Source: Clavibacter nebraskensis NCPPB 2581 (GTDB lineage Bacteria > Actinomycetota > Actinomycetes > Actinomycetales > Microbacteriaceae). From it: a stretch of 64,000 nt of DNA. The notes under the pieces were generated by a model. It saw only the letters and a program-made list of their open reading frames with translations, ran no database searches and had not been told where the DNA came from. Of the stretch, positions 38,843 to 47,901 are shown piece by piece; the first letter of the stretch is position 1, and each line of letters starts with the position of its first letter. The stretch covers positions 2,728,001 to 2,792,000 of the forward strand of contig NC_020891.1 in NCBI RefSeq assembly GCF_000355695.1, written 5' to 3'. Both the position numbers and the translations under genes were made by a program.

Positions 38843-40738
38843 TCAGCCCAGCGCCGCCTCCTCCGCCGCGACGTCCTTCCGCACCTCGAACTGGGTCCGG
38901 TGCAGCTCCTCGTAGCGCCCGCCCCCGGCGAGCAGCTCCTCGTGCGTGCCGCGCTCGACGATCGCGCCGTCCTCGACGACGAGGATCATGTCGGCGCTGC
39001 GGATCGTGGAGAGGCGGTGCGCGATGACCAGGGCCGTCCGCCCCTCGAGCGCCTCGCTGAGCGCGGCCTGCACCGCGGCCTCCGACGTCGAGTCGAGCGC
39101 CGCCGTCGCCTCGTCGAGGATCACGACGCGCGGGCGCGCGAGCAGCAGCCGCGCGATGGTCATCCGCTGGCGCTCGCCCCCGGAGAGCCGGTAGCCGCGC
39201 TCCCCCACCATGGTGTCGAGCTGGTCCGGCAGGGAGCGGATCATGGGCTCGAGCCGCGCGCGCCGGACCGCGTCCCACACCTCGTCCTCGGTCGCCTCGG
39301 GCCGCGCCAGGCGCAGGTTGGACAGGATCGTCTCGTGGAACAGGTGGCCGTCTTGCGTCACCATGCCGAGGGTGTGCCGCATGGACGCGAACGTGACGTC
39401 GCGCACGTCCGTCCCCGCGAGGCGCACGGCGCCGCTGTCGACGTCGTACAGGCGCGAGAGGAGCTGCGCGATCGTGGACTTGCCGGCGCCGGACGTGCCG
39501 ACGAGGGCGACGGTCTGCCCCGCCTCGATCCGGAAGGACATGCCGTGCAGCACCTCCTCGCCGCCGCGGGTGTCGAGCGTGGAGACCTCCTCGAGGGAGG
39601 CGAGCGACACCTTGTCCGCGGACGGGTAGGCGAACCGCACGTCGTCGAACTCGACGGCCACCGGCCCTGACGGCACGGGGACCGCGTCGGGCTTCTCCCG
39701 GATGAGCGGCTCGAGGTCCAGCACCTCGAAGACGCGCTCGAAGCTGACCACCGCGCTCATGATCTCGACCCGCGCGTTCGCGAGGCTGGTCAGCGGCGCG
39801 TAGAGGCGGGTGAGGAGGAGCGCCAGGGTGACGACCTCGCCGGTGTCCAGCTGCCCGCCGAGCGCGAGGACGCCGCCGAGCCCGTAGACGAGCGCGAGCG
39901 CGAGGGCGGAGACGAGCATCAGCGCGGTGAAGAAGACGAACTGCAGCATCGTGCTGCGGACCCCGATGTCGCGGACCCGGGCGGCCCGCACGCGGAACTC
40001 CTCGGCCTCCTCGTCGGGCCGGCCGAAGAGCTTGACGAGGGTGGCGCCGGGTGCGGAGAAGCGCTCGGTCATCTGCGTGCTCATGGCGGAGTTGTGGTCG
40101 GCGGCCTCGCGGCGGAGAGCGGCGAGGCGACCGCCCATGCGGCGCGCGGGGATCAGGAACACGGGGAGCATGACCACCGCGAGCACCGTCACCAGCCACG
40201 ACGTGCTGAGCATGACGACGAGGGTGAGGATCAGCGCCACGAGGTTCGTGACCACGCCCGACAGCGTGCCGCTGAAGGCCTGCTGCGCGCCGATCACGTC
40301 GTTGTTGAGGCGGCTCACGAGGGCGCCCGTGCGCGTGCGGGTGAAGAACGCGATCGGCATCTTCTGGACGTGGTCGAACACGGCGGTGCGGAGGTCGAGG
40401 ATCACGTCCTCGCCGATGCGCGCCGAGTACCAGCGCGTGATGAGCGACACCCCGGCGTCGGCCACGGCCACGAGCGCGATGACGACGGCGAGCCGGACGA
40501 TCGTGCCGACCTCGCCGCGGGCGACGATGACGTCGACCACCTGGCCGGCGAGCACCGGGGTCGCCACCGCGAGGAACGCGCCGACGACGGACAGCGCGAT
40601 GAAGAGCACCAGCTTCGCCCGGTACGGCACCGCGAACGTCAGGATCCGGCAGACGGACGCGCGGGAGATGCGGTTCTTGCCGTCCCGTGCGCTCGAGATC
40701 TTGTAGAGCGAGCTCCAGGCGACGCCTTCCATGCTCAT
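38843..40738 (-). CDS. ABC transporter, fused membrane and ATPase domains
   Basis: This 631-residue half-transporter has six predicted membrane helices in the first 320 residues, then an ATP-binding domain. Walker A is GTSGAGKST with Lys420. LSGGERQR is the signature, DEATAALD is Walker B with the catalytic Glu, and AHRLST is the H-loop. It is an exporter of the MsbA/multidrug type, acting as a homodimer unless a partner lies elsewhere. ATG at 40738 follows GAGAGG. The substrate is unknown. Confidence 0.94.
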   Translation of the reverse strand: MSMEGVAWSSLYKISSARDGKNRISRASVCRILTFAVPYRAKLVLFIALSVVGAFLAVATPVLAGQVVDVIVARGEVGTIVRLAVVIALVAVADAGVSLITRWYSARIGEDVILDLRTAVFDHVQKMPIAFFTRTRTGALVSRLNNDVIGAQQAFSGTLSGVVTNLVALILTLVVMLSTSWLVTVLAVVMLPVFLIPARRMGGRLAALRREAADHNSAMSTQMTERFSAPGATLVKLFGRPDEEAEEFRVRAARVRDIGVRSTMLQFVFFTALMLVSALALALVYGLGGVLALGGQLDTGEVVTLALLLTRLYAPLTSLANARVEIMSAVVSFERVFEVLDLEPLIREKPDAVPVPSGPVAVEFDDVRFAYPSADKVSLASLEEVSTLDTRGGEEVLHGMSFRIEAGQTVALVGTSGAGKSTIAQLLSRLYDVDSGAVRLAGTDVRDVTFASMRHTLGMVTQDGHLFHETILSNLRLARPEATEDEVWDAVRRARLEPMIRSLPDQLDTMVGERGYRLSGGERQRMTIARLLLARPRVVILDEATAALDSTSEAAVQAALSEALEGRTALVIAHRLSTIRSADMILVVEDGAIVERGTHEELLAGGGRYEELHRTQFEVRKDVAAEEAALG

Positions 40739-41090
40739 GGTGGTTCCTCTCGTGGGCGCTCCGCTCGGTGCGGGCAGGGGTGCCGCCGGGCTCGGGATGG
40801 TCCGCGGCGGCGGTGAGCCGAGGCGGCGTCCCGCAGACGGTCCGGGTGGCGACGCCGTCGTCGTGGCCGGATCCGCGGGCGGGGCGCGCACCGCTCATCC
40901 TCCCGGTGCGCGCATCCCCATCATGAGCCACGGACGGCGCCGATCACGCCGCGCGGGCGAAGCGTCACCGGATGGGACGCGCGGCGGGCAGGCCGCCAGC
41001 ACCTTCGAGCCGTCGGGCGGAGGAGTTAGTCGCGTCCGCCGCGCGGACCACGCGCGCGCCGCGGGATACGGCACGGCGAGCGCGACCCGC

Positions 41091-41858
41091 ATGGCGACCG
41101 CCGCCGACTGGATCGCCCACTTCCACGCCAACGCCGACCGGCACCTGGCGCCCGAGCAGCTGATCCCGTCCGGCACGCCCTCGCCGCTCGACGCCCGCAC
41201 CCGCCGCGCCTTCGTCCGCTCGTTCCAGCGGTTCGCGCTCGGCGAGAGCGGCGACGGCGTGCACCTCCTGCGCATGGCGGCCGACGCGGGCGATCCCGCG
41301 TACACGCACGCCCTCGCGCTCCTCGTGCAGGAGGAGCAGAAGCACGCGGCCCTCTTCCTCCGCGCGCTCGACCACCTCGACGCGCCCGCGCTCTCCGCGC
41401 ACTGGACGGACGCGGCCTTCACCCGACTCCGGCACCTCATCGGGCTGCGGACGGAGATCAGCCTGTTCCTCATCGCGGAGACCGTCGCGATGGGCTACTT
41501 CCACACCCTCGCCGACCACGCGCCGGATCCCGCGCTCCGGGCCCTCGGGCGGCGCATCGCGGACGACGAGCGGGACCACGTCCGCTTCCAGATCGACCGC
41601 CTCCGCACCGGCTTCCGCGACACCCCCGCTCCCCTGCGCTCGCTCATCGGCGCCGCGTGGACGGTCGTCGCGGCGGGCGCGGCGACGGTGGTCGTGGTCG
41701 ACCACCGCGCTGCGCTCCGCGCCTGCGGCGTCGCACCGCGCGCGTACTGGCGGCAGGCGATGCGCGGCTTCAGGGCTGCTGCGCGCTCGGTGCTGGTGGA
41801 TCCGCGGGCGCCGCTGCTGGGGCCGACGGACGCCGCCGACGAGCCCGCGTGCGCCTGA
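41091..41858 (+). CDS. ferritin-like (diiron) protein
   Basis: This 255-residue protein has a four-helix ferritin-like core. Iron-ligand motifs are EEQKHAALF near residue 83, an ETVAMGYFH helix, and DDERDHVRFQ near 163, fitting the two ExxH-type ligand sets of a diiron carboxylate site. A hydrophobic stretch (AAWTVVAAGAATVVVV) follows the core and may associate with membrane. It could be an oxidase, desaturase-like or iron-handling protein. The frame is open upstream, but ATG at 41091 starts the recognisable fold. Confidence 0.75.
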   Translation: MATAADWIAHFHANADRHLAPEQLIPSGTPSPLDARTRRAFVRSFQRFALGESGDGVHLLRMAADAGDPAYTHALALLVQEEQKHAALFLRALDHLDAPALSAHWTDAAFTRLRHLIGLRTEISLFLIAETVAMGYFHTLADHAPDPALRALGRRIADDERDHVRFQIDRLRTGFRDTPAPLRSLIGAAWTVVAAGAATVVVVDHRAALRACGVAPRAYWRQAMRGFRAAARSVLVDPRAPLLGPTDAADEPACA

Positions 41859-41870
41859 CCCCGCGCACGC

Positions 41871-41909
41871 GGGAGGGGCGAGCAGCCTCCTCGGCCGCCC
41901 GCCCCTCTC
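41871..41909. terminator. probable terminator
   Basis: GAGGGGCG and its complement flank a loop of about 19 nt downstream of the ferritin-like gene, followed by the pyrimidine-rich TCTCCGTCTTCC. It sits between convergent genes. Confidence 0.5.
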
Positions 41910-41972
41910 CGTCTTCCGCTACCGGCTGTCGTCAGACGCGCGCCAGCGCATCGACGGGTCGCCCGGCCGTGT

Positions 41973-42251
41973 TCAGCGACGCACGGACTTGGGGCCGCCG
42001 ACCTTCACGTAGATGAACAGCACGATGATGGCGCCGATGATCGAGCCGATGATGCCGGCGGGCTGGAAGAAGCCCTCCATGGCGTCGTGCTGGAAGAGCA
42101 GGAAGCCGAGGAATCCGCCGACGAACGAGCCGACGATGCCGAGCACGATGGTCATGAGGATGCCGATGTTCTGGCGTCCGGGCACGACGGCGCGGGCGAT
42201 GAAGCCCGCGATGAGGCCGACGACGATGAGGCTGATGATGAGTCCGAGCAT
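41973..42251 (-). CDS. GlsB/YeaQ/YmgE-type membrane protein
   Basis: This 92-residue protein has three hydrophobic segments and the Gly-rich pattern of the transglycosylase-associated (GlsB/YeaQ/YmgE) family. GFIARAVVPGRQ and GFLGFLLF, then AGIIGSIIGAIIVLF, are typical. Members are stress-inducible in several bacteria. The gene is divergent from the LuxR regulator, with 124 nt between the starts. Confidence 0.9.
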   Translation of the reverse strand: MLGLIISLIVVGLIAGFIARAVVPGRQNIGILMTIVLGIVGSFVGGFLGFLLFQHDAMEGFFQPAGIIGSIIGAIIVLFIYVKVGGPKSVRR

Positions 42252-42334
42252 GGTGATCTCTCTTCTGTGCGAGCACGTCAGGAGGACGCGCGGTGGTGCC
42301 CGTTCGGGGCGATGACCTCAATCAACCACCCTCC

Positions 42335-42354
42335 GGGGTGTGGGTGCACACCCC
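42335..42354. promoter_or_regulatory. inverted repeat upstream of the LuxR gene
   Basis: GGGGTGTG-GGTG-CACACCCC is a perfect 8-bp inverted repeat 21 bp before the LuxR ATG, in the divergent region shared with the GlsB-type gene. It is a candidate LuxR operator or leader hairpin. Confidence 0.45.
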
Positions 42355-42375
42355 TGGGGGTGGGATCCTGGATCC

Positions 42376-43044
42376 ATGCCCGCCACCCGCACCCGCCCCG
42401 TCACGATCGCGCTCGTCGACGACTACGACGTGGTGCTGAAGGGCCTCGCCCACATGTTCGACGACTATCGCGACCGAGTGGTCGTCGCCGAGATCGACGC
42501 GAACGCGGCCCTCTCCGACGAGATCGACATCGTGCTCTACGACTCGTTCGCGCAGCCGGAGTCCGACCACCACGAGATCGCGGAGCTGGTGCGGAACCCG
42601 CGGGCCCGCCGCGTGGTCGTCTACACCTGGAACTTCCAGCCCGAGCTGATCGCCGACGCCCGCCGGCAGGGCGTGCAGGGCTACCTCTCCAAGGCGCTGC
42701 CGGCGCGGGAGCTCGTGGAGGCGCTCGAGCGGATCCACCAGGGGGAGGAGCTGTTCAGCGAGGCGCCGCTGCGGGCCGCGAGCGCGCCGTCGCTCGACTG
42801 GCCGGGCAAGCGCGAGGGGATCACGGACCGCGAGTCGGAGATCCTCGCGCTCATCACACAGGGCAAGAGCAACCAGGAGGTCGCGGCGCTCACGTACCTC
42901 TCCCCCAACACGGTGAAGAGCTACATCCGCTCGATCTACCGGAAGATCCAGGTGCAGAGCCGCACGCAGGCGGTCATCTGGGGCGTGGGGCACGGCTTTA
43001 GCCCGGACCACCATCGGATCGACCACTGGCTGGGCGGGCCGTAG
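42376..43044 (+). CDS. NarL/LuxR-type response regulator
   Basis: This 222-residue two-domain regulator has a receiver (residues 10-130) with acidic residues in LVDDYD and a candidate phosphoacceptor D56 in VLYDSF. The LuxR helix-turn-helix at the end reads ITDRESEILALITQGKSNQEVA and SPNTVKSYIRSIYRKIQVQ. The receiver is loosely conserved; the usual Lys is present in LSKAL. No histidine kinase is nearby. The last 254 bp are repeated exactly at 47902-48155. ATG at 42376 is preferred over an upstream GTG. Confidence 0.9.
   Translation: MPATRTRPVTIALVDDYDVVLKGLAHMFDDYRDRVVVAEIDANAALSDEIDIVLYDSFAQPESDHHEIAELVRNPRARRVVVYTWNFQPELIADARRQGVQGYLSKALPARELVEALERIHQGEELFSEAPLRAASAPSLDWPGKREGITDRESEILALITQGKSNQEVAALTYLSPNTVKSYIRSIYRKIQVQSRTQAVIWGVGHGFSPDHHRIDHWLGGP
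42791..43044 (+). repeat. 254-bp direct repeat, left copy (3' end of luxR-type gene)
   Basis: From CGCTCGACTGG to the TAG stop, this segment appears identical over all 254 positions to 47902-48155. It encodes the helix-turn-helix half of the response regulator. It brackets the restriction-modification island on its left side. Confidence 0.95.
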
Positions 43045-43095
43045 GAGGGACTGGTCGCCGCACAGCAGAATTTACACTCGCGAACTCGGAACGGA

Positions 43096-46065
43096 TCACT
43101 CCGGATCGAGAACACGAGCCACGAGCTCCGGATCCAGTTGGTAAGCGCTCGAGAGCAACTCCTCGACCTCTAGCTGAAGGAGACGGCGGCGGTCCTTCAT
43201 GGTCGACGCTATCGCCGTGTCGCTCTCATCACGAAGCTGGACAGCGAGATCTCGAAGCTCTTCTACGCGTTCCTCGATGACGAGCTGCGCGCGGTCCGAG
43301 AGCGCCGGAACGGGGATGCCCTTCAAGAACTCCTTCCGATGCACAGCATACGAACCTCTGTACTTCTTACCCGCAACCGACACCATTAAATCAACCACGG
43401 GATGGGAAAGGATCGCCTGAATGACATCCATCGAGTAGGGACAGTCCGCATCAGGTCGAAGGAAACCGTAGGGGCCCCCGTCTCCCCCACCGGGCGCGAC
43501 TAGCCCTTCATGATCGACCGCATACCTGGGACTCAGAGACATCACCCTGGCAATGAGCTTGGGCCCACTAAGTTTGCTGAGCGACTGCGACCTCCCAAAC
43601 GCCCAGAAGGCCTCGCCTGGATCCGGCGACACATTCCGCCCGTGTTGTAATTTGCCCCTGTGGCGATCGAAGTACTTCGCGGCAAGAGGGTATTGCGTGC
43701 GCATGACATCTTCCGTGATGAGCTTCATACGACGACTTTCGGAATCTAAGACGTAGGGGAATATGACCCGCCTGTCCGGGATCGGCTGTCCATCGTAAAC
43801 GGCTATTTTACGATCCTTCAGCGCGGGCTTCAAGAGGCTTGCCTCGATCCCAGTACGCACTCCTTCGATATCGATGAACTCCACGATTCCTGCGTCGTCG
43901 CCGTCATCAATCGGTTTGAGGAAGAACCACTCATCGGCACTCGTCTGGACGCCCACGAAGATGTCGACCCAACCTGGATCGCCCAGGCGGGCCACGCAGT
44001 TTGCGGCTAGTTGGCCGAACAGTGTGGTTTGATCGACAGTCGCGAAGGGCCAGGTCGCGGGACCGAGCGAGGTGCGCTCCACCTCTAGGAATGTTGCGCT
44101 GCGAGCCGTCCTCCATGCTTCCAAATCCCCAACCATGGCAATCGAGACCGCATCATCTCTCTTCGGGCCCGCGACGACAATGGCGGTGTACGTCGTACGT
44201 CCCGGAAAGACCTGCTGCTCACCAAAGTGAACCATGGACTCAAGACGTGGGCCCAGCTTGCGCCTGACACCACTCGCGGAGAGATGGCTTGCAAAACGGT
44301 TCGGTACGATCATGCCTAGACGGCCGTCAGGAGCCAGTAGCTCTAACGCCCGCTCCATGAAAACGAGATAAAGGTCGAAGTTATTAGCGACCGGGGCATC
44401 ATAGAGTGACGCGCCGTGCTGCAGGTACTGCAGCTGATCCGGCATGTGGCGAGCGAGATCTTGAATGCGCACGTACGGCGGATTCCCCAAGACCACACTG
44501 AAGCCCCTTCTGGGATACGCCGCCCCTATGGCCGCCTTGATGTCGAGGGGGCTTACAAGTGCGCGGCGGTGCGGCACACGCGCTGCGGCAGGAACGAGCG
44601 CGTCGAAGTCCTCGCGCACGACAGCGTTGCCGACCACGATGTTCCGATCTAAGTTCGGCAGCACTCCCCGGGCGATCGCCGGATCGACATCTTGGTTACC
44701 GAGTACCGCAAGCTGGAGACTGAGCTTCGCGACCTCCACAGCAGCCCCGTCGATGTCGATACCGAATAGATGCGATCGCACAAGCGCTCCGCGCTCCGCC
44801 AGCGACAGACGGGGGCGCGCCAGTTCCGCCGCTTCAACCAGCCGGTCAAATGCATCGAGGAGGAAGACTCCGCTGCCAACTGCCGGATCGAGCACGGTCA
44901 GGTCTTCGGGCACACCCTCCGCCAGAGCAGGCCCCAAAGCCTGGTGCCCGATTTCTTTCACGATGTCGTCGGGCGTCGCTACGACCCCAGCAGCATGAAC
45001 GAGTTCTGGCTTTAATATGAGAGTGACGCGCCGGCATTCGTCGAGGTCGACCCGCTCAGCCAGGTACTGCTCGTATACGCCCGCGAGGATACTCGCGTCG
45101 AGGACACCGAACGCATACTGCGTGCGCGGCCAATACATGTCCTCGACCACAAGCATCAGCACGTCCGCATCGACGGTGGTCCCGTGCAACACATTGAACA
45201 ACCCCGCATTGTAAACTCGATCGGCAGCCTGAAACGCTTCCACCAAGGTTCGCGATCGCGCCGAGTCAAACAGGCTGCGATAGCGCCCTATTTCCCGATC
45301 CTCGCAGACGCGCAGAAATAGAAGAGCGTTCAGCAGGCTCTGAGCCCGGCGACCTACTTCAGGCGCGCCGAGGGCTGGATTACCATCGGCAACAGCTTGA
45401 GCCAACGACTGACGCCAGTGACGGAAGTCACCGAGAAAGCGCTGATCGAAAGGCGACTCACCCCGGGGCGGGCGGGCGAAGTCGTAGATGCCTTCGAGCC
45501 CGGTAACCCTGAGGGATTCGTATGAGACGAGACGCCAGAGCTCGTCGAATCGAGTAACGAATTCCTCGAAACCGAAGACGCCTCCAGGCAGGACCGCGAC
45601 CGACGGGCCGTCGGTTTCACGCGGCTCTACTCGCGAATCGAAAACGATGAGTTCGTGGAAGTTCGTGAGAACGGCAGCGGGGAGCGACAGAGACCAACCG
45701 TACGACCGCGCCTGTCGCGAGGACGAAGCATTTGTAGCCAAGGAGACGGACGGCTTTTTCGCCTCGATCGGCATGACGTCCATTCCGTCCAAACGGAGGC
45801 GGTAGTCCGGCCGACCCCACGATCCGTCGGCGTCTCTTCCTGTCCGCTCCCTTACAACCTCAACTGACCTCTGGCTATGTGCGCCCTGGTTCCTGACATC
45901 CCAGCCGAGACACTCGAGGAGGGGGTCGATGAACTCCACACGGACATCAGTCTCTGTGTACGTCGATCCTGGCCGGACGAGCTCAGAGGCCACACCTCGG
46001 TAACGCGCGACGAGGTCGGTGACGCGACGGAGCCCCTCGGACTTGGTGACCCGGGCAAAGACCAT
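43096..46065 (-). CDS. type IIG restriction-methyltransferase
   Basis: At 989 residues this has the full layout of a single-chain restriction enzyme and methylase. The N-terminus holds a PD-(D/E)xK nuclease site (P86-D87, E101-A-K103). A helical linker follows, then an N6-adenine methylase with motif I DPAVGSG (393-399) and catalytic NPPY (528-531). The last 350 residues form a TaqI-like target-recognition domain and a final coiled segment. It would cut unmodified foreign DNA and methylate one strand of the site. No Shine-Dalgarno is evident before ATG 46065. It is divergent from the second methylase, 78 nt away. Confidence 0.88.
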   Translation of the reverse strand: MVFARVTKSEGLRRVTDLVARYRGVASELVRPGSTYTETDVRVEFIDPLLECLGWDVRNQGAHSQRSVEVVRERTGRDADGSWGRPDYRLRLDGMDVMPIEAKKPSVSLATNASSSRQARSYGWSLSLPAAVLTNFHELIVFDSRVEPRETDGPSVAVLPGGVFGFEEFVTRFDELWRLVSYESLRVTGLEGIYDFARPPRGESPFDQRFLGDFRHWRQSLAQAVADGNPALGAPEVGRRAQSLLNALLFLRVCEDREIGRYRSLFDSARSRTLVEAFQAADRVYNAGLFNVLHGTTVDADVLMLVVEDMYWPRTQYAFGVLDASILAGVYEQYLAERVDLDECRRVTLILKPELVHAAGVVATPDDIVKEIGHQALGPALAEGVPEDLTVLDPAVGSGVFLLDAFDRLVEAAELARPRLSLAERGALVRSHLFGIDIDGAAVEVAKLSLQLAVLGNQDVDPAIARGVLPNLDRNIVVGNAVVREDFDALVPAAARVPHRRALVSPLDIKAAIGAAYPRRGFSVVLGNPPYVRIQDLARHMPDQLQYLQHGASLYDAPVANNFDLYLVFMERALELLAPDGRLGMIVPNRFASHLSASGVRRKLGPRLESMVHFGEQQVFPGRTTYTAIVVAGPKRDDAVSIAMVGDLEAWRTARSATFLEVERTSLGPATWPFATVDQTTLFGQLAANCVARLGDPGWVDIFVGVQTSADEWFFLKPIDDGDDAGIVEFIDIEGVRTGIEASLLKPALKDRKIAVYDGQPIPDRRVIFPYVLDSESRRMKLITEDVMRTQYPLAAKYFDRHRGKLQHGRNVSPDPGEAFWAFGRSQSLSKLSGPKLIARVMSLSPRYAVDHEGLVAPGGGDGGPYGFLRPDADCPYSMDVIQAILSHPVVDLMVSVAGKKYRGSYAVHRKEFLKGIPVPALSDRAQLVIEERVEELRDLAVQLRDESDTAIASTMKDRRRLLQLEVEELLSSAYQLDPELVARVLDPE

Positions 46066-46079
46066 GCGGTGAGGCTACC

Positions 46080-46094
46080 GTGCGGTTGCCGCAC
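46080..46094. promoter_or_regulatory. inverted repeat in the divergent restriction-modification promoter region
   Basis: GTGCGG-TTG-CCGCAC lies 14 nt from the type IIG start and 49 nt from the methylase start. It could bind a regulator, or one of the enzymes, to balance the two genes. A CAGAAT box at 46132-46137 would give a leaderless methylase transcript. Confidence 0.4.
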
Positions 46095-46143
46095 CGGAGG
46101 AGGCACGGACACGAGTGTCAGTCGGGCAAGGCAGAATTGAGTC

Positions 46144-47742
46144 ATGACGACCGTGTTCGCAGCCAAGAGCGCCCCCTCGAGCGAGAAGCTGCGCGGGGGG
46201 TACTACACGCCCGAGCCGCTCGCGAGGTTCGTAGCCGCCTGGGTCGCCGTCGCCGGCGACGAACTGCTTGAGCCGTCGTGTGGGGACGGGGAGATCCTGC
46301 AGTTCCTCGCGGCCTCGGGCCGAGCGACGGGCGTCGAGCTGTTCCCCCTCGAGGCCGCTGCGGCTCGCGAGCGCACGGGTGCAGACGTCTTCGACGGGGA
46401 CTTCTTCTCATGGTTCGCTCCCGAGCGCCATGGGACGTTCGACGGCGTAGCGGGCAACCCTCCGTTCATCCGCTACGGATCGTGGGAGGAACAGTACCGA
46501 GAGCCCGCCTTCGAGCTCATGCGCTCTGAAGGCTTGAGCCCTACTAGGCTGACCAACGCTTGGCTTCCATTCGTAGTCGCATCCGTCGTGGCAGTTCGCG
46601 ACGGCGGCCGAGTAGGCCTCGTGATCCCAGCGGAGCTATTGCAGGTCGGCTACGCCGCTCAAGTGCGCGCGTATCTTGTGGACCAATGTAGTGAGATCAC
46701 GATCGTCGCATTCCGTGAGCTGGTCTTTCCCGGCGTCCTTCAAGAAGTGGTGCTACTACTGGTCACCAAAGGTAATGGCCCCGCTTCCATCCGCACCGTC
46801 GAAGTGACGAATGGAGCGCATCTCACAGACGTCGACCTCGATGTCGCAGCCATTCGCGCCCCTCTTCATGGCTCTGAGAAGTGGACCAAGTACTTCCTCG
46901 ACGTCGTTCAGATCGGCCTCCTGCGCGACCTTAAGAACGACTCACGCCTGGCCCGCCTCGAGCGCTACGCAAAAGTCAATGTCGGAGTGGTGACTGGACG
47001 GAACTCCTTTTTCTGCATGACGGAGGCGGAGGCGCAGCGTCTCGGAATAGAGGAGCACACTCTTCCCCTGCTCTCTCGGTCTGCGCAATTCACCGGGGTG
47101 GGCCTGACCTCGCAAGACCTGAGATCACAGGCCGCACGAGGAGCCATGACTAGGTTGCTCGCGCTCGATCCCGCGCACGACGTCGCATCCGACCCCTCCC
47201 TGTCGCGGTACGTTCGGTTGGGCTTACAAGACGGCGTCAACGACGGTTACAAGTGCCGCATCCGCCAATCCTGGTGGTCTGTTCCTTCAATCTCGCAGCC
47301 GGATGGATTTATGTTGAGGCAGGTTTCGACCTACCTACGCTTTCTCAGCAATGACACCGGAGCCACTAGTACCGACACAGTGCATCGCGTCTTCGTGAAG
47401 CCTGGCGTAGACATGAGGAGGCTAACGGTCGCTGCCCTTAACTCCGCGACGCAGGCCATGTCAGAGGTCCTCGGCCGAAGCTACGGCGGTGGCCTTCTGG
47501 AAGTCGAACCTACTGAAGCCGTGGCGCTTCTCGTGCCGGATCCCGAGTTGATCGATGAAGACCTCATGTCAAGAGTCGACGATCTTTTGAGAAATGGACA
47601 GATTGAGCAAGCCATCGCACTTGTGGATCAGCGGGTCATGATCGACCGCCTCGACTTCTCGGAGGCCGAGATCGGGGCCATCCGCGAAGCAGGATACCTG
47701 CTTCGAGAACGTCGTTTGCGTCGCGGTCGGAAAAGCACGTGA
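46144..47742 (+). CDS. N6-adenine DNA methyltransferase
   Basis: This 532-residue class I methyltransferase begins with the SEKLRGGYYTPEPLARF element typical of gamma-type N6-adenine methylases. It has motif I LEPSCGDGE (42-50) and NPPF (105-108), followed by a long target-recognition region ending in a basic tail. The size and layout recall PaeR7I/XhoI-like methylases, which I note only as a resemblance. Placed back to back with a type IIG enzyme, it probably methylates the strand or site that the fused enzyme leaves unprotected. A solitary methylase role is possible. Confidence 0.85.
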   Translation: MTTVFAAKSAPSSEKLRGGYYTPEPLARFVAAWVAVAGDELLEPSCGDGEILQFLAASGRATGVELFPLEAAAARERTGADVFDGDFFSWFAPERHGTFDGVAGNPPFIRYGSWEEQYREPAFELMRSEGLSPTRLTNAWLPFVVASVVAVRDGGRVGLVIPAELLQVGYAAQVRAYLVDQCSEITIVAFRELVFPGVLQEVVLLLVTKGNGPASIRTVEVTNGAHLTDVDLDVAAIRAPLHGSEKWTKYFLDVVQIGLLRDLKNDSRLARLERYAKVNVGVVTGRNSFFCMTEAEAQRLGIEEHTLPLLSRSAQFTGVGLTSQDLRSQAARGAMTRLLALDPAHDVASDPSLSRYVRLGLQDGVNDGYKCRIRQSWWSVPSISQPDGFMLRQVSTYLRFLSNDTGATSTDTVHRVFVKPGVDMRRLTVAALNSATQAMSEVLGRSYGGGLLEVEPTEAVALLVPDPELIDEDLMSRVDDLLRNGQIEQAIALVDQRVMIDRLDFSEAEIGAIREAGYLLRERRLRRGRKST

Positions 47743-47769
47743 CGCATTGCCCCGACCACGGACTTCGCT

Positions 47770-47901
47770 TCACCTTGGGTTCATATTGCGCCTCAAATAG
47801 TCCGCGATGCAAGCGTCGATGTCGAACGGTGGCGCTTCTCCGCTCGCCTCACGGGCGACCAGCGTTGCTCGCAGCGCCTCGACCTGCGGCTCCTGCTACC
47901 G
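47770..47901 (-). pseudogene. truncated ParD antitoxin remnant
   Basis: The minus strand encodes about 40 residues (QEPQVEALRATLV, AREASGEAPPFDIDA, CIADYLRR) and a TGA stop at 47770. They match the C-terminus of the intact antitoxin at 48482-48715 ([35 protein letters not shown]). Nucleotide identity over about 97 bp is roughly 80 percent by eye. Similarity ends at the edge of the 254-bp repeat, so the rest of the gene was cut away there. Confidence 0.8.

Larger units (their letters stand above)
43045..47901. mobile_element. restriction-modification genomic island
   Basis: About 4.86 kb lies between the two 254-bp direct repeats. Base composition is visibly less GC-rich than the rest of the window, with many A/T-ending codons. 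It holds a divergent type IIG enzyme and an N6-adenine methyltransferase, plus an antitoxin gene remnant at the right end. No integrase or transposase gene is present, so it cannot move by itself unless a helper acts in trans. Confidence 0.8.

Noticed and set aside
44416-45214. Several 60-180 codon plus-strand frames inside the type IIG gene
   Set aside because: They lack ribosome binding sites and motifs and are antisense to a gene with conserved nuclease and methylase motifs.
43045-47901. Integrase, transposase or inverted terminal repeats of a classical element
   Set aside because: All frames on both strands were read. Only the two RM genes, the parD remnant and the repeat are present, and no terminal inverted repeat is visible.
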